This document shows, in pieces, positions 10,201 through 20,400 of a DNA stretch of 64,000 nucleotides. The notes under the pieces were generated by a model. That model was not told the DNA's origin and did not search any database. It saw only the letters and a program-made list of their open reading frames with translations. Source of the stretch: an uncultured Bacteroidales bacterium (GTDB lineage Bacteria > Bacteroidota > Bacteroidia > Bacteroidales > Paludibacteraceae); contig CAMUYI010000001.1 in assembly GCA_947164985.1 (NCBI GenBank), positions 360,004 through 424,003 on the forward strand, given 5' to 3'. The position numbers and the translations under genes were made by a program. Each line of letters starts with the position of its first letter. The first letter of the stretch is position 1.

Positions 10201-11213
10201 ATCCGGAAGGCCAGCAGCTCCGTGACATCCCGGCTACGGGTACGCGCGTTCGTTATAGCCTCGCGCCGTACGCAGGCAAGAACGTACGCGTAGGCCTCTA
10301 TCGCGAGGCGCGTTCTACTTCGAACACAGGTATCGCCGTCCATGTGGATAATGTCCGCTTCGGCTATTTCGATAAGACGATTGAATCGGCTTCGACTTGC
10401 CAGTACGAAGATATCACCATTGGCGATATCCATCTCTCCGGAGAGGAGACCACACCGGGTATCCATGCCTATCCGATTCCTTTCTATGCGACCGATGCCG
10501 ATGCCAAGGCCGGTGTACGGGATAGCGTCTTCCAACTCGAGATTGAGGTCTTCCCGGCTGAGGAAACCTTCCTCACCGATACGATCTGCGAGGGCGATTC
10601 TTATACCAGTTATGATTTCTTGCCGAAGACAGAGACCGGTATCTATCGCCGTAAGCTGCATACGCTAGTGCATGGCTGTGACTCTATTGTCACACTCAAC
10701 CTCTATGTCAAGGAGCGTCGTTATGCCGAGAATGAAGTGATAGAAATCTGTCCGGGTGAGACCTATGAGTGGAATGGTACGATCTACAACCGCGCCGGTA
10801 TCTTCCGTGATACCATCACTTCTTCGATCGGGTGCGATAGTGTCATGACCCTTGTTATTAAGAATAACACCACCCTCGCTGATACGATTCGTGACAACAC
10901 CACGATTAGTCCGGCAGACCTGCCGTTCACCTATACGAGTATAGAGCATCCGTATGCAGCAGGCCAACAGCCGATCTTCTATCCGATTGGAACGCCGGAG
11001 GGTACATATGTGGATACCGTCTTTGTAGTCGGTGCCGAGTGTGCGGATGTACTCATCCATACGCTGGTAATCCGCGTAGAGGAAGATATCGATCATATCT
11101 TCAGCGGTAAGGGCGAGACACGCAAACTCATTTATCGCGACCAGATGTATATCATCTGCAATGATGAATGGTATAACGCCCTCGGCCAAAAGGTAGCTGA
11201 TCCGCGTAAATAA
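1206..11213 (+). CDS. Giant secreted fibronectin-III / MAM-like jelly-roll adhesin (3,335 aa)
   Basis: The start at 1206 gives a clean signal peptide (MKKLLLFLVAVLAMTMTLNA); an in-frame ATG at 1191 only adds five residues. The body is about ten repeats of a two-part module. One part is a ~170-residue jelly-roll beginning F-E-x-F-E ... CW and ending IDDV(S/E)(F/L)E, like the cleaved-adhesin/MAM-type domains of Bacteroidales surface proteases. The other is a ~100-residue fibronectin-III-like domain ending Y-x-Y-V-R-x-x-C-G ... W ... F-x-T-x-C. Near residues 3120-3210 are two small repeats of the ICEGDSY ... GCDSIVTLNL type. The final residues RKLIYRDQMYI ... GQKV form the tail shared by all four giant proteins in the window. 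It is inferred to be exported by Sec, probably carried across the outer membrane by a T9SS-like route, and to act in adhesion or glycan binding; no catalytic motif was seen. Confidence 0.85.
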   Translation: MKKLLLFLVAVLAMTMTLNARVVLIDEGFENGIQEDVWTQECVTGQMFWAVEDEADGLNHPSSVVQGSKRAYLRNNTSETLGYQTRLISKVMDLRPTQVYLPELSFYYANPKWGADRDTLRVLYRTSERGAWNVMAEYSAASADWQFVKLSLPGVTKTYQIAFEGKDNLGRGIVLDSIKLQSAPECSIPEDILVTNKGAGRVNISWSMTYDAFFYELLVTKDTIDPYAIDEVEASTPEKIVYHGNVYDGNNYDLPLEPGEFYLVYVRSNCGEEISAWSSEASKDGPYGFRVRTTKQVPFTEKFNYAKGTVRDSEWTWKSNTGNTNPYVNSATLGNARAQYSPDTTAALIFSGGSTTKPETMLPADRYAYVATPALTDTTNANFHVNQCQVHFWSTVFTYTGRQYGRSILVGVMDDPDDIGTFVPVDTVTVWGNKTFVESIVDLGSYDGNGAYLAFASIFDRDNLFYLDNLTVEYRKPVNKVTNVSVNPRDTYADITWDGNAPSYNVLITNTEVNPSSPAASAIVHQATVQTNRYHCEGLEPNHSWNSPYYVYVQAAGQEWSYRYPFVTIASQRAIPYKFDFEAGTPKYQIPGMGSAEYATGLGVFSNSGSYPAVEIDSKKSYVGVGYLTLSQLGGKDSWITLPMVENLDSVQVKFYLSGYTTFDQAHASVGVMTNPMDINTYTKVADFHLNTTGYTRCYANFENYNGPDGVIAIVWEDVANMSKSTNNYIDEIVVEKLSECVPPTNIELEIFPDSVTISWDASELSDEWELFLSRVALTDAQRANKSLEELQRLSGMEVAELLTWNDPSSNPTFGFGNLVPHADYYLYVRATCDRTWWSEMAFHTPCRDEEYPYKEKFETYNAGSSIAGCWQFADYLGVGYPQIYQAGTTASSNKVLELYSSGTTHRSMAIVPKVEGELSKMLLSFDVRTLSSSTGVVIVGTMEDIEIQNTFVPFDTIEVSGSEWKKVRYILSNYELAYDNIAITSGIGNLIMSSDVLIDNVELKDPSCIDAYDFVQTNYAPHSIDLSWSGRSDNDLWQLTVLTSNASINSVMNRTYKPSAVVVEDTLVTGQNFSLSGLQAQMNYYVYVRTLCGDSVWAYAPVHTTCELLNPNKANKETFESYATGSGSVPACWTVGNCATSSTYMTDSYKPYVYSSSTYASSGTNVLRFNEESYYGPVWAASPEIQCDTMTSLIVSFSFYCSTSYWGVFGVMTDPTDLHTFVAIDSVQGSASKVPMSYDLSEYASVIPASAKYFAWRGRYGAGDLFYIDDVSFISNACPMPKPSISDLTTSSVRVSSGLRTSDDWILLVTNSPISDEDLAKDDYVVPRSQIVYLDTLDRRSQIVPGLEGQTKYYIYAATLCDSVTQSQWSQLTFTTPCQAFTPEAMGTITFSEKEGFTTGTSGEMPCWTKGSKTRTASATYQPYVTNTSSYQHNENNYLYFYDYVSGTSTVNVGAYAIMPALDVDSITKYQVNFWGRGSSTATSHSQIIVGVITDPSDLNTFVPVDTLNLSHSAWDPYSVGFEKYDGDYMGNMGTNIMFLSDFGVTNYAYISEISVELIPHCRPVGSFSVDSVGENAAIISWKGYQDTYRVLVADKVLSDAQKPKYHYLKDTIVDHSDNVLLTNLKPASDYYVYVQGFCGDGDSTAISVTYASFKTECPTQGGSPLPFFEDFENYHDGDLSFGCWQGADYNGSSYPKIEDRTTGATSGLLQLELWSTGTSHRCVVMMPLIDADLADCQLSFDTRSWSSSATTPSVLYVGTMSDIADQTTFVPFDTVYNTGGEVFNHVVLNLADYELVHDYIAFSSGLGATLEMSSDVMIDNVSLERVATCSTPKLKLLNTTFNSAELQINPGQKTDSLWEVVVITEAEYLLIGDIAQYLDTAAKMTLDTTHVVLTGLQDATSYYAFARTICGAEDKSSWVRTPLKFSTQFYYDESYSFGFEKGAELWQRSMYSVSDNYYLHPALVADRDAIGAESQSYLYYPHSLENTSEEIYACTGKGALRMQADDDFYGEYIIFPTVGVAHDRSFEFKMRSGYLNQTYHPVASVDAQVEIGTIDKETNFDTYQPMATIRIDRLATNKQGTSRNKYLYNTYTIDLDSATIATKQIVFHMPKQPNDSTCLFFDDVQLDTKKGFSFVAINKIIASGTSALVEWANIGGPWNLTIKNASGQTVASFTNLNTTSQLVENLDPRTDYTATLTPASVPSAAKSYITTDKLSFRTLCQAMEANVNENEFVWNFDNTYDWERNNILAGDAYDSLYYKPGCFEVGVTYKKPVNGYQWLIQRKGYEYVGPMTTYNSSAHIEVGRNDSQSLRVSTATNAANTYFNSYIILPELNCLLDTMMIEFYGRCFVNYDETHTSLTTRGKIANATYLGSAYSQSIVVGTLTDPADFSTLQVIDTLTYSYTDLTTATNVNNDPNHLRYWELMRTPLTGAQGKYIVLFQPAPGVFYLDDLGVKPIGNTLFAPTNTQTTNITATTATVSWSTHQPELPAVVVLLGAMGEEISRMTVNGTSYELTNLDPAMNYQWYVYQTRGTEQSQASKPLAFATECVTVTPAYTCGFEVEEGWKTIEGQKNYTQMLCWTYNDAVQHEWKNANYDPYNQANTNVNAYAYSGTQALVMHALSGTRVSYQPYAVMPQMDVTAYDTLQVMFMMRPAYVSAKNDSVVQTYTGATYSKSVIVGTMTDPNDVATFMPLDTVTYDGTLTLADKATPENDYLFQQMKVELVGATGPYVTFMTSFKEKGGTASKSEDYIWIDDISFEHKQECKDPTDLVALMIGSVHADLHWNGIDSAGSYILQVSTDPYFVDEEAFVMNGEVKTNTARVEGLLPQTTYVWRVQALCGEKWGESSFSQKATFTTSRSPYFLEEFNTSVSNNEWILSKSHADNIVDKNGTIIRGLDQWSFNRTTNSFGLQGPHYVAAGHSADYHWLVTPNFYLPESDSVHFSVDIALTACNTAHTVTSNPVTDNDMKDDYYFMIIISDDGGATWKSENILAKWQNTNPEGQQLRDIPATGTRVRYSLAPYAGKNVRVGLYREARSTSNTGIAVHVDNVRFGYFDKTIESASTCQYEDITIGDIHLSGEETTPGIHAYPIPFYATDADAKAGVRDSVFQLEIEVFPAEETFLTDTICEGDSYTSYDFLPKTETGIYRRKLHTLVHGCDSIVTLNLYVKERRYAENEVIEICPGETYEWNGTIYNRAGIFRDTITSSIGCDSVMTLVIKNNTTLADTIRDNTTISPADLPFTYTSIEHPYAAGQQPIFYPIGTPEGTYVDTVFVVGAECADVLIHTLVIRVEEDIDHIFSGKGETRKLIYRDQMYIICNDEWYNALGQKVADPRK

Positions 11214-11248
11214 TCCGGCATGGTGCATCTATGCGCCATCCTCTCAAG

Positions 11249-11278
11249 AAAGCCATCTCGCTCTGAGGTGGCTTTTTT
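11249..11278 (+). terminator. Intrinsic terminator after first giant adhesin
   Basis: AAGCCATCTC, loop GCTC, TGAGGTGGC, then TTTTTT. It lies 35 bp past the stop codon. Confidence 0.85.
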
Positions 11279-11366
11279 GTATATGTGTTCAATATAACAT
11301 TTTTCTGCCATTTTGTCAACTAAACTTAGCAATTTTGTAACAAAATGACGAAAAAATGAAAAATTA

Positions 11367-11398
11367 TTTGCACATATCGAAATAATTTTGTAACTTTG
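11367..11398 (+). promoter_or_regulatory. Bacteroidota-type promoter of second giant adhesin
   Basis: TTTG at 11367, 20 bp spacer, TAACTTTG at 11391. The sequence after the -7 box (GCCGCCC then A/T-rich TATATT) closely resembles that of the promoter at 21178, suggesting co-regulation or duplication. Confidence 0.85.
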
Positions 11399-11474
11399 CC
11401 GCCCAAATTGATATATTATACCTATATTGGAATAATAGATAATAATTTTTATTGTTTAACTAATTTAAAAGCTT

Positions 11475-14400
11475 ATGAGAAAAATTACTCAAAAATGGGC
11501 ATTCCTAATGATGACACTGGTGTGTCTGTTGGGTATGCCTCAGGTGGTAACAGCTCAGACGTGCGTGGAGATTGGAGCAGGAACCTCCTCCAACAACCAG
11601 TTGCCGTTATGTGGCTATTATCACAGCAGTTACACCCAGCAGCTTTATTTGGCGGATGAATTAGGAATCTCTGCCGGGAACAACATTACCAGTATAAGTT
11701 TTGCTTATACTAATGCGACCTCGACAAAGCGTTCTATCGCGATTTACATGGCCAATACAGATGCTGTGAGCTTGTCAAGTGGCTATGTAACAGATGCTAC
11801 CTTTACGGAAGTATTGCCTCAAACAGCAATTGAGTTTGACAACAGTGAAGACTGGTTCACCATTGATTTGGTGACTCCGTTTGCGTATGACGGTAGTAGC
11901 AATCTGTTGATAGCGGTGTACATGAGCTATTCGTCTACTGAAGAGACGAGCTACAACAGTAACTCTCGTTTTGCGTACACATCGGCAACGGGAATGGCGC
12001 GGTACACGACAAACGACTACACGTCTTCTGCAACGGAGCTTACTGTAGTGGATGGTGTACTGACGGCTAACTCGAACAGTTCCACCGGCATTAACGGAAC
12101 TTCGTCCGGCAATCGTCCGAACATCCAGCTCTGCTACACCGCCGGTGGCCCTGTAGGTCCGACTTGTAGTAAACCGACGAATTTGGCGGTTACGCCTTCT
12201 GCTCGTCAGGCTGCTGTTACATGGGATGGCGGTGACGAAGGGGCTACCTTTGACGTGGAGTACATCTCCGCAGCAAAACTAGCTGAAGAAGGCAAAGAGG
12301 CGCACTGGACTTCATTTGCTTCCGGTACTACTCTGAAAGCAATCTCCATCACGAACTTGGAGCCGAATACCGGCTATTCCGTTCGTGTGAAAGCCGTTTG
12401 TGGAGAAGGTGTAGAAAGTGCGTGGGTTACCAAGGCCTTTACCACAGCGAATGAATTACCTCTTTCTGAGAATTTCGATTCTTCTTCAATCCCAACAGGT
12501 TGGAGCCAGAAATCCGGTTTGTTGGAGAATGTGATGGCAGGTACTGCTACGCTTTCCTCCGGATCCGGATGGACTTGCGGAACGGCTAACGGTGTATTTG
12601 ATAGCCACGTAAGAAAGAATGTGTTTGGTACATCTTGCTATTCATGGTTGGTTACACCGGCTATGGAGATGGCAACTGGTGTACAACTGACGTTTAATGT
12701 TGCATTGACGGTATATACCTCCGGAAGCAATGCAAGACCGACGCCGGGCAATCAGCCGGACGATAAGTTCGTTGTGCTGATGAGTTCGAATGGTGGTGCT
12801 ACTTGGACTATTCTTCAGCAATGGGATAACACCGACAATGCGGCAAATGTGTATGACAGCATTTCGAATGCCGGTCAAGAGGTTGTTATTGATATTGATG
12901 ATTCCTATGCCGGTATGGCGGTTCAGTTCGCATTCTACGGCGAATCTACTGTATCGAATGGGGACAACAATCTGCATATTGATAATGTGCGTGTAGGTCG
13001 TCCGATGAGTTGTTTTGCTCCGACGGATTTGACTGAAGTAGCAGGTGGTATTTCCAAGAATTCGATTCAGATTGATTGGACTTCGGAGGCTACCGAATGG
13101 AAGGTGCAGTACAAGAAGTCTTCTGCTACGGCTTGGCAGTCGGTTATGGTAACGGAGAAACCGTATACTCTGGCCGGTTTGGATGAGTATACAACGTATG
13201 ATATCCGCGTAGCTGCTCTCTGTACGCCGAGTGATCCGCTCACATTGACGGATTATTCTGCGGCAATTAAGGTTACAACGGCTACCGGTCTTCCCTTCGT
13301 GCAACCTTTCAGCAAATCGTCTTTCCCGTCTGATTGGAAACGCTATAAAGCTTTGTGGGGCGATGTACAGAATGGTGCCGAGTTAGAGGCTGTTTCGGCA
13401 GGTTGGTTAACGGTTTCTAAAACAGGAACGAATGCCAACGGTGTGTTCCCCGATTCGGCTTATCACCTTTATCTCAATATCGCGGATACGGCATGTAAGC
13501 ACTGGGTTGTAAGTCCTACCATCACTATGGAGGCAGGTTATCAGCTCAGCCTCAAGATGGCTTTGACCAAGAGTTCCGGTACAACACAGCCTGTTGAAGC
13601 AGGTGAGCAAGATGATGATCAGTTCATCGTATTTGTGAATGATAATGGAGACTGGATTCCGCTGCGTACTTGGAGTGTGAATTCTAGCTTTAAATACCAT
13701 AGTATCAGTAACTTGGCTACAGGTGAGGTCTTCAATTATGACCTGAGCGATTATGCCGGTCATAATATCCAGATCGCATTCTATGGAGAGTCCACCGATG
13801 CTAACGGTAACAATAACCTCCATATCTCCTCTGTTACGATCGATTCTATTCCGGATTGTCAACCGGCATTGAGTCTGGCTGTTTCGGGTATTGGCGCTTA
13901 TACTGCTACTGTAGCTTGGAAATCGGAAGATGCTGAGGCTACTTGGGAGTATGGTTGCGTCGCTAATCCGGCTGCTAACTTCGCTCCGACGGATGCAGAC
14001 TTCGTTCATACTACAACGGAGAAATCGCTTGTATTGGATACCTTGACAGAAACAACGAACTATGCATTCTTCGTTCGTCGCGCTTGTCAAGGTGGCGGTA
14101 GTGACTATCTGATGGAAACGTTCACTACAATCCAGAACCCGGTTTCGCTCTCGGAGCCGTATAATAATAACTTCGACGCCCAGAACGGATGGTTGTTCAT
14201 CAACGGTGATCGTCCGAATAAATGGGTATGGGATGAGTCTGCTCATACGGGTGAAAGCGGTAAAGCGCTCTATATCTCGAATGATAACGGCGCAAGCAAC
14301 AAGTACTCGATGGGTACCGGTAATGCTACTATAGTATACGCAACGAAGACCTTCTATTTCGATCAGGCTGGTCAATATTCGTTCCAGTATGATTGGAAGG

Positions 14401-17400
14401 CTTGGGGGTATTCAACCTATGACTTCTTGCGTGTTGCACTCATTCCGGCAGAGGTGGAATTAGAAGCAGGTACGACCGTTCCTTCTGGATTCACTTCTTC
14501 TGCTCTTCCGACCGGATGGATTGCACTGGATGGTGGAAGTAAGTTGAACCTGGATTCTGCTCAATGGAATCATGTTCTGGTAGAACTGGATCTCAACAAG
14601 GTAGGTAACTACAAGATGGTATTCGTTTGGAGAAACTATACCTATACTTCTGGTAAGAATCCTCCTGCTGCAGTCGATAACATCAAGATTAAACGTATCA
14701 TCTGTACCAAACCGACCAGCTTGGCTTATACAGAATTGTGGGCTGACAGCGTTGCCATCTCTTGGGATGAAGTAGCGGCTGCTAATTGGGAGTATGCATT
14801 GGTAGCTGCAAGTGCGGATGGTTCGTTCGCAGAGCCGACCGAGTATATCGCTACTACGGAAAATTCGTTGCTCCTTCGTGAGTTGACAGAGAATACATCG
14901 TATCGCTTCTACCTGCATAAAGTTTGCGATGAAGAGAATAGCGATGATATCTTCATCGACTTCCTGACCCCGCAAAAGCCGGTACAGGTTGGTGCTTCTG
15001 CTCCTTACTCGGATGACTTCGAGGCAGGTAACAACTGGGTGCTTGTGAACGGAGACTTGGAGAATAAATGGGTATATGGTACGGCAGCTCACAACGGTGA
15101 GGGTACGCACGCGCTTTATATCTCCAATGACGGAGGTACTACCAATGCTTACACGAATAATAAAGCTGTAGTTGTATTTGCTAAGAAAGCCTTTGAGTTT
15201 GAAGAAGGCGGTTATATTTTCCAGTATGATTGGAGAGCAGTCGGAGAAGGTACGTCTACATTATATGACTATTTGCGCGTAGCGCTTATTCCGGCTGATG
15301 TAGAACTGACGGCTAGTACGTCCCTGCCTACTGGTGTTACCTATCAGGCACTTCCTGCAGGCTGCATAGCGCTGGATGGCCGTCTTGCGTTGAATCAGCA
15401 AGCTGATTGGCAAACTTTCACGTCAGATCAGATTGTCGTTCCTGCAGGTACATACAATGTAGTTATCATGTGGAGAGACGATACGAGTAGTGGAACCAAT
15501 CCTCCTGCAGCGGTAGATAACTTCAGTATCACGGCTGTATCGTGTGCTGCTCCGGCTAATCTGCGTGCAGACAGTGTATTGGCAGATTCTGCTTATATCA
15601 AGTGGGATAAGCTCGGCACAGAAGAACACTGGATGCTCCGTTACAAAGCAAACGGTGCTGAAGAGTGGGATTCTATCCATGCTGAGGCCGATTCGATTTG
15701 GTTGGAGAACCTGACACCTGCAACGGTATATGAAATGCAAGTGGCTGCTTGGTGTAACTATCCGGCAATCGAAAGTGTAGGTGATTTCAGCACTTCTTCT
15801 ACATTTACTACCGAATGTGTTGTATTCTCTGCATTCCCGTACAAAGAGGGCTTTGATAGCCTCGCGGCTGGTACTTCCGGTCATATGCTCCCGCTTTGCT
15901 GGGATTATATCAATACCTGCACAAGTGGTTCGTATAACTATTATCCGACAGTTTACAAAGCCTCTGCGGCTTCTAATACACCGGATAATCACCTGCGTTT
16001 CTATTCGTATTACAGCAGTTCTACTACTACTTACACCCCGGAAGACCAATATGCGATTCTGCCGGAGATGGATGCGCTCAATACCATGCGTCTGAAACTC
16101 AATGCACGTGCGAACGGCACATCTTCGTATTATGACGCTACCTTCTATGTGGGTATCATGTCTGATCCTGCAGATACGGCTACCTTCGTGGCTGTAGATA
16201 CGATTCAACCTACTTCAACGACCTATGCGCCGTATGTGATTCCGTTTAATGGATACAACGGAATAGGTAAGTATATCGCTATCAAGATGAAGGCTGCGGA
16301 TGCTGCTATCAGTGGATATACCTATAGTTATCGTAGCGTTTATATCGATGATATCGTGGTTGAGGAAATCCCGAGCTGTCTCGAGCCGAATAACCTGGCT
16401 GTTATTGATACAACCATTACGATGAACTCGGCCGTTCTGACTTGGACTGCTCAAGGGTCAGAAACGCAATGGCTTGTTCAGTACAAGAAACATGCTGATG
16501 CAGAGTGGATAACCGTTCCGGCTACCAACGACACCATCCTCTTGGAGAACTTGGAGGCTGCTACGCAGTACGATGTACAAGTAGCTGCTCAGTGTAATGA
16601 AACGGAAGTTTCTCCGTACATTGACCCGATTAGCTTCATAACAGAGTGCGATGCATATGCAATGCCGTTCGTTGAAAACTTTAATAAACTCGCAAGCGGT
16701 ATTCCTCTTTGCTGGGATAATTCGGAGGGTACGACCACCAATGAATCCTACAAGTGGAATCGCTATGTTTCGAATGGTGACACTTGTCTGCGCTTCAACT
16801 CGTATAACAACTCCAGCAATTTGACCAATATCTTAGCTACTCCGGCGATTTACTTGTCCGAGCCGGCAATTCTCTCCTTCAACTGGAAGAACCCGACCGG
16901 TGGAGCAGCTCAGATCTTGCTTTCGAATGGCGATACCATCGTATCGTTGAAGAATGACTTGACCGGTATTGCAAATTGGACAGAGTACGCGATCAATCTC
17001 TCTGATTATACCGGTGATACGGTGACTATCTATTTCGCTGCAACCAGTAACTTTGGCAATGGCGATGCATATCTCTATCTGGATGATGTAGCATTCCAGG
17101 CTGCTCCCTCTTGTTTCAAACCGCAAATCAGCGTTTCTGTAGAAGAAGTAGGTCTGGATACGGCTAAGATTAGTTGGACTGCTGCTGAAGAAGGACTTGA
17201 GTATGCTTACGCTTTGAAGACAGCTGACGTGGCTGAACTGGTGTATACAAGCATTGATACCAATGTGGTTGTTCTGAATGGTCTCACTCCGGATTCCGAG
17301 TACAACTTCTATATCCGTAAAAATTGCGGTAATAGTGTGAGTGAAGATATTATTGCTTCGTTCCAAACGAAACAATTGCCGGCGGATCCTGCCAACTTCT

Positions 17401-20400
17401 CGGATGATTTCGAGAATGGCAATCACTGGGCATTTGAGAATAACTTTGCTAACGCATGGGTATATGGTGAAGCAACTTCCAATGGTGAAGGTTCGCATGC
17501 GCTCTATATCTCGAATGATGGCGGTACGACCAATGCTTACACGAAATCAGGTGCCGGCATTTCATATGCGATGAAGACGTTTGAGTTTGCACAAGGTTTG
17601 TATGACTTCAAGTATGACTGGAAGGCAAACGGTGAGAGCACCTATGACTTCTTACGCGTAGCGCTTGTTCCGGATAGCTTGGCTTTGTCGAGTTCGTACT
17701 CTACTGTTGCTACTTCTTCGCTTCCGGCTGGCTGGATTGCTCTGGATGGCGGTGGTAAGAAGAATCTGCAGACTACTTGGAAGACCGATTCCGTAAGTGA
17801 ATTACCTGTTGCTGCCGGTCTGTACAAGATGGTATTTGTATGGCGTAACGATAACTCCGGCGGTACCGATGCTCCGGCTGCTGTGGATAACATCAGCATC
17901 AGCAAGGTAGCATGTCCTGCTGTTGATAGCCTGAATGTAACTGTTCTCTCTGCTTCTTCCGCTCAGGTGAAGTTCGTAGCAGATGCGGAACAAGATACAT
18001 GGGAGATCGCTTTGGATACTATCGCAGATTTCAATCCGGATACGGTTACCAACCTGATTACCGTACATGCGAAATCGTATATCTTAACAGACCTCGAAGC
18101 GGAGACCACCTATTATATATACGTACGCGCAAACTGCGGTGAGAAACAAAGTAAGTGGACGGCTAAGAAATCGTTCAAGACTGCAAAGGCTTGCCAGAAC
18201 CCGGATGGTCTTAAGGCAGAGGCTGTTTCGATTGATGCTGCTACGATTAGTTGGAATACGTACAACCAAACCGGTTTCAATCTCCGTTATAGCACGGATG
18301 GTGTGAACTGGATTGATTCGTTCAACGTAGCTACACCGTATCGGATTACTGGTCTTGCAGCTAATACACAGTACCGTGTACAAGTACAAGCAGCTTGTGC
18401 TGCCGAAGATAGTACATGGTCTTCTACGCTCTGGTTCAAGACGGTTCGCGGTATTCCGTTTGAGGAGACCTTCAGTGCAACGTCTATGCCTGCAGAGTGG
18501 AGCCAGTATCAAGGCTTGCTGAGCAAGGTAATCAGTGGTGAAGCTACTCGTACATCTGCAACGGCATGGTACTTCGGCACCAGCAATGGTGTATTCGATA
18601 GTCATGCTCGTAGCAATATCTATGGTACGACTCGTTATCATTGGTTGCAAGCTCCGACGCTCTACGTTGAGGGTAATGTACAACTTACCTTTGATGTAGC
18701 ATTGACGGCTTATTCCGGAACGAACGTTCCGGCTCCGGCAACGACCGGTACGGACGATAAGTTCGCAGTTGTTATCTCTACGGATAATGGCGAAACATGG
18801 AGTATCCTCCGTCAATGGGATAACGCCGGCTCTGAGTATGTTTACAATAATATTGCGAACTCTGCTAATGGTGAACAAGTTGTGATCAACTTGAGCAACT
18901 ACAGTGGTCAAGCAATAACAGTTGCATTCTATGGAGAGTCGACTGTATCGAATGCGGATAACAACATCCACGTGGATAACGTATCCATTGACCTCGTTCC
19001 GACCTGCTTGAAGCCGACAGGCTTGAGCATCTCTGATGTGAAGGCTCATAAGGCTACACTGGATTGGACGAATGGTGAAGAGGGACAAACTGCATGGCAG
19101 ATCGCAATTGATACGATCGCTGCATTCAATCCGGATACATTGTCTGACCTGATTGATGTGACTGAGCATCCGTACACCCTGACGAACCTGTTGCCGTCGC
19201 ATACCTATTACGTTTACGTACGTGCTAACTGCGGTGAGGGTGATTTGAGTAGATGGACTGCACGTGGTAACTTCCGTACCACAATAGCTTGTCCTGCTCC
19301 GACCGAGTTAACTGCTAAGCCGACGCCGGGTAACGGTACAGAGGCTACGCTCACCTGGAAAGCTGGTGCCGAAGAGAATGCATGGCAGCTTGAGTACAGT
19401 CTCAATGCTAACATGACAGACTCGATAGTTGTGCCGGTTGAGGATACTACGTATTATCTGCTGGAGAATCTGACAGTAGGTGCAACCTATTATGTTCGCG
19501 TGAAAGCAAACTGTGGTGACTTGGATGGCGTAAGCGCATACACCGCTGTTGTTTCCTTCACGACGACCAACGAGTATCTGCTCACGATCAACGATAAGAA
19601 CACGACCACCAATGGTAATGTACCTATCTATGGTAACTACGCAGAGCAATTGACTCGCAGTCAGTTCATCATTCCGGAGGCTGCTCTCGAAGAGATGGAA
19701 TGGGATTCGATCCAATCGATTACCTTCTATGCTTCGAATGAGAATGTTTCTTGGGGTGTAGCTGAGTTTGAGGTTTACCTCGCTGAATCGAAAGAGGCTA
19801 CTATCAGTGCATTTGCTAATTGGGAGAATCTGGATCTCGTGAAGAGTGCCGGTTCGCTCGCTATTAGCAGCAATAAGATGGTTGTAACCTTTGATTCTGC
19901 TTACCAGTATCAGGGCGGTAACCTCTTGATCGGCTTCAAACAGACCGTTCGTGGTTCCTACACGGCTTGCTCGTGGTATGGCGTTTCTGCTCAGGGCGCT
20001 GCTTACAGCGATTATCTGAACAATAACAATGTATCTACAAGTGCAGGTCAACGTAACTTCTTGCCGAAGATGACGTTCAAGTATGTTCCGGGTGTGGCTC
20101 CGGCTTGCCCGAATCCGAAGTACTTGGAGGTTTCGAATATCGGTGCTTACGGTGCTACCTTCTCTTGGAAGGCTGTCGCAGGTGCTACCTGGGAATATGC
20201 AGTAGCTCCGGCTAGTGAAGCCATGCCGGCCGAATTCATCAGCGTGGCAGAAGGTGCTAACTCGGTAATCCTTCATGAACTGACTGAGGCTACACCGTAT
20301 GTATTCTACCTGCGTAGAGATTGCGGTGAGAACGTTTACAGCGATATCATCTCGCTGCCGTTCGAGACTTCTGAGTTCGCTACCGACCTGCCGTATGCAG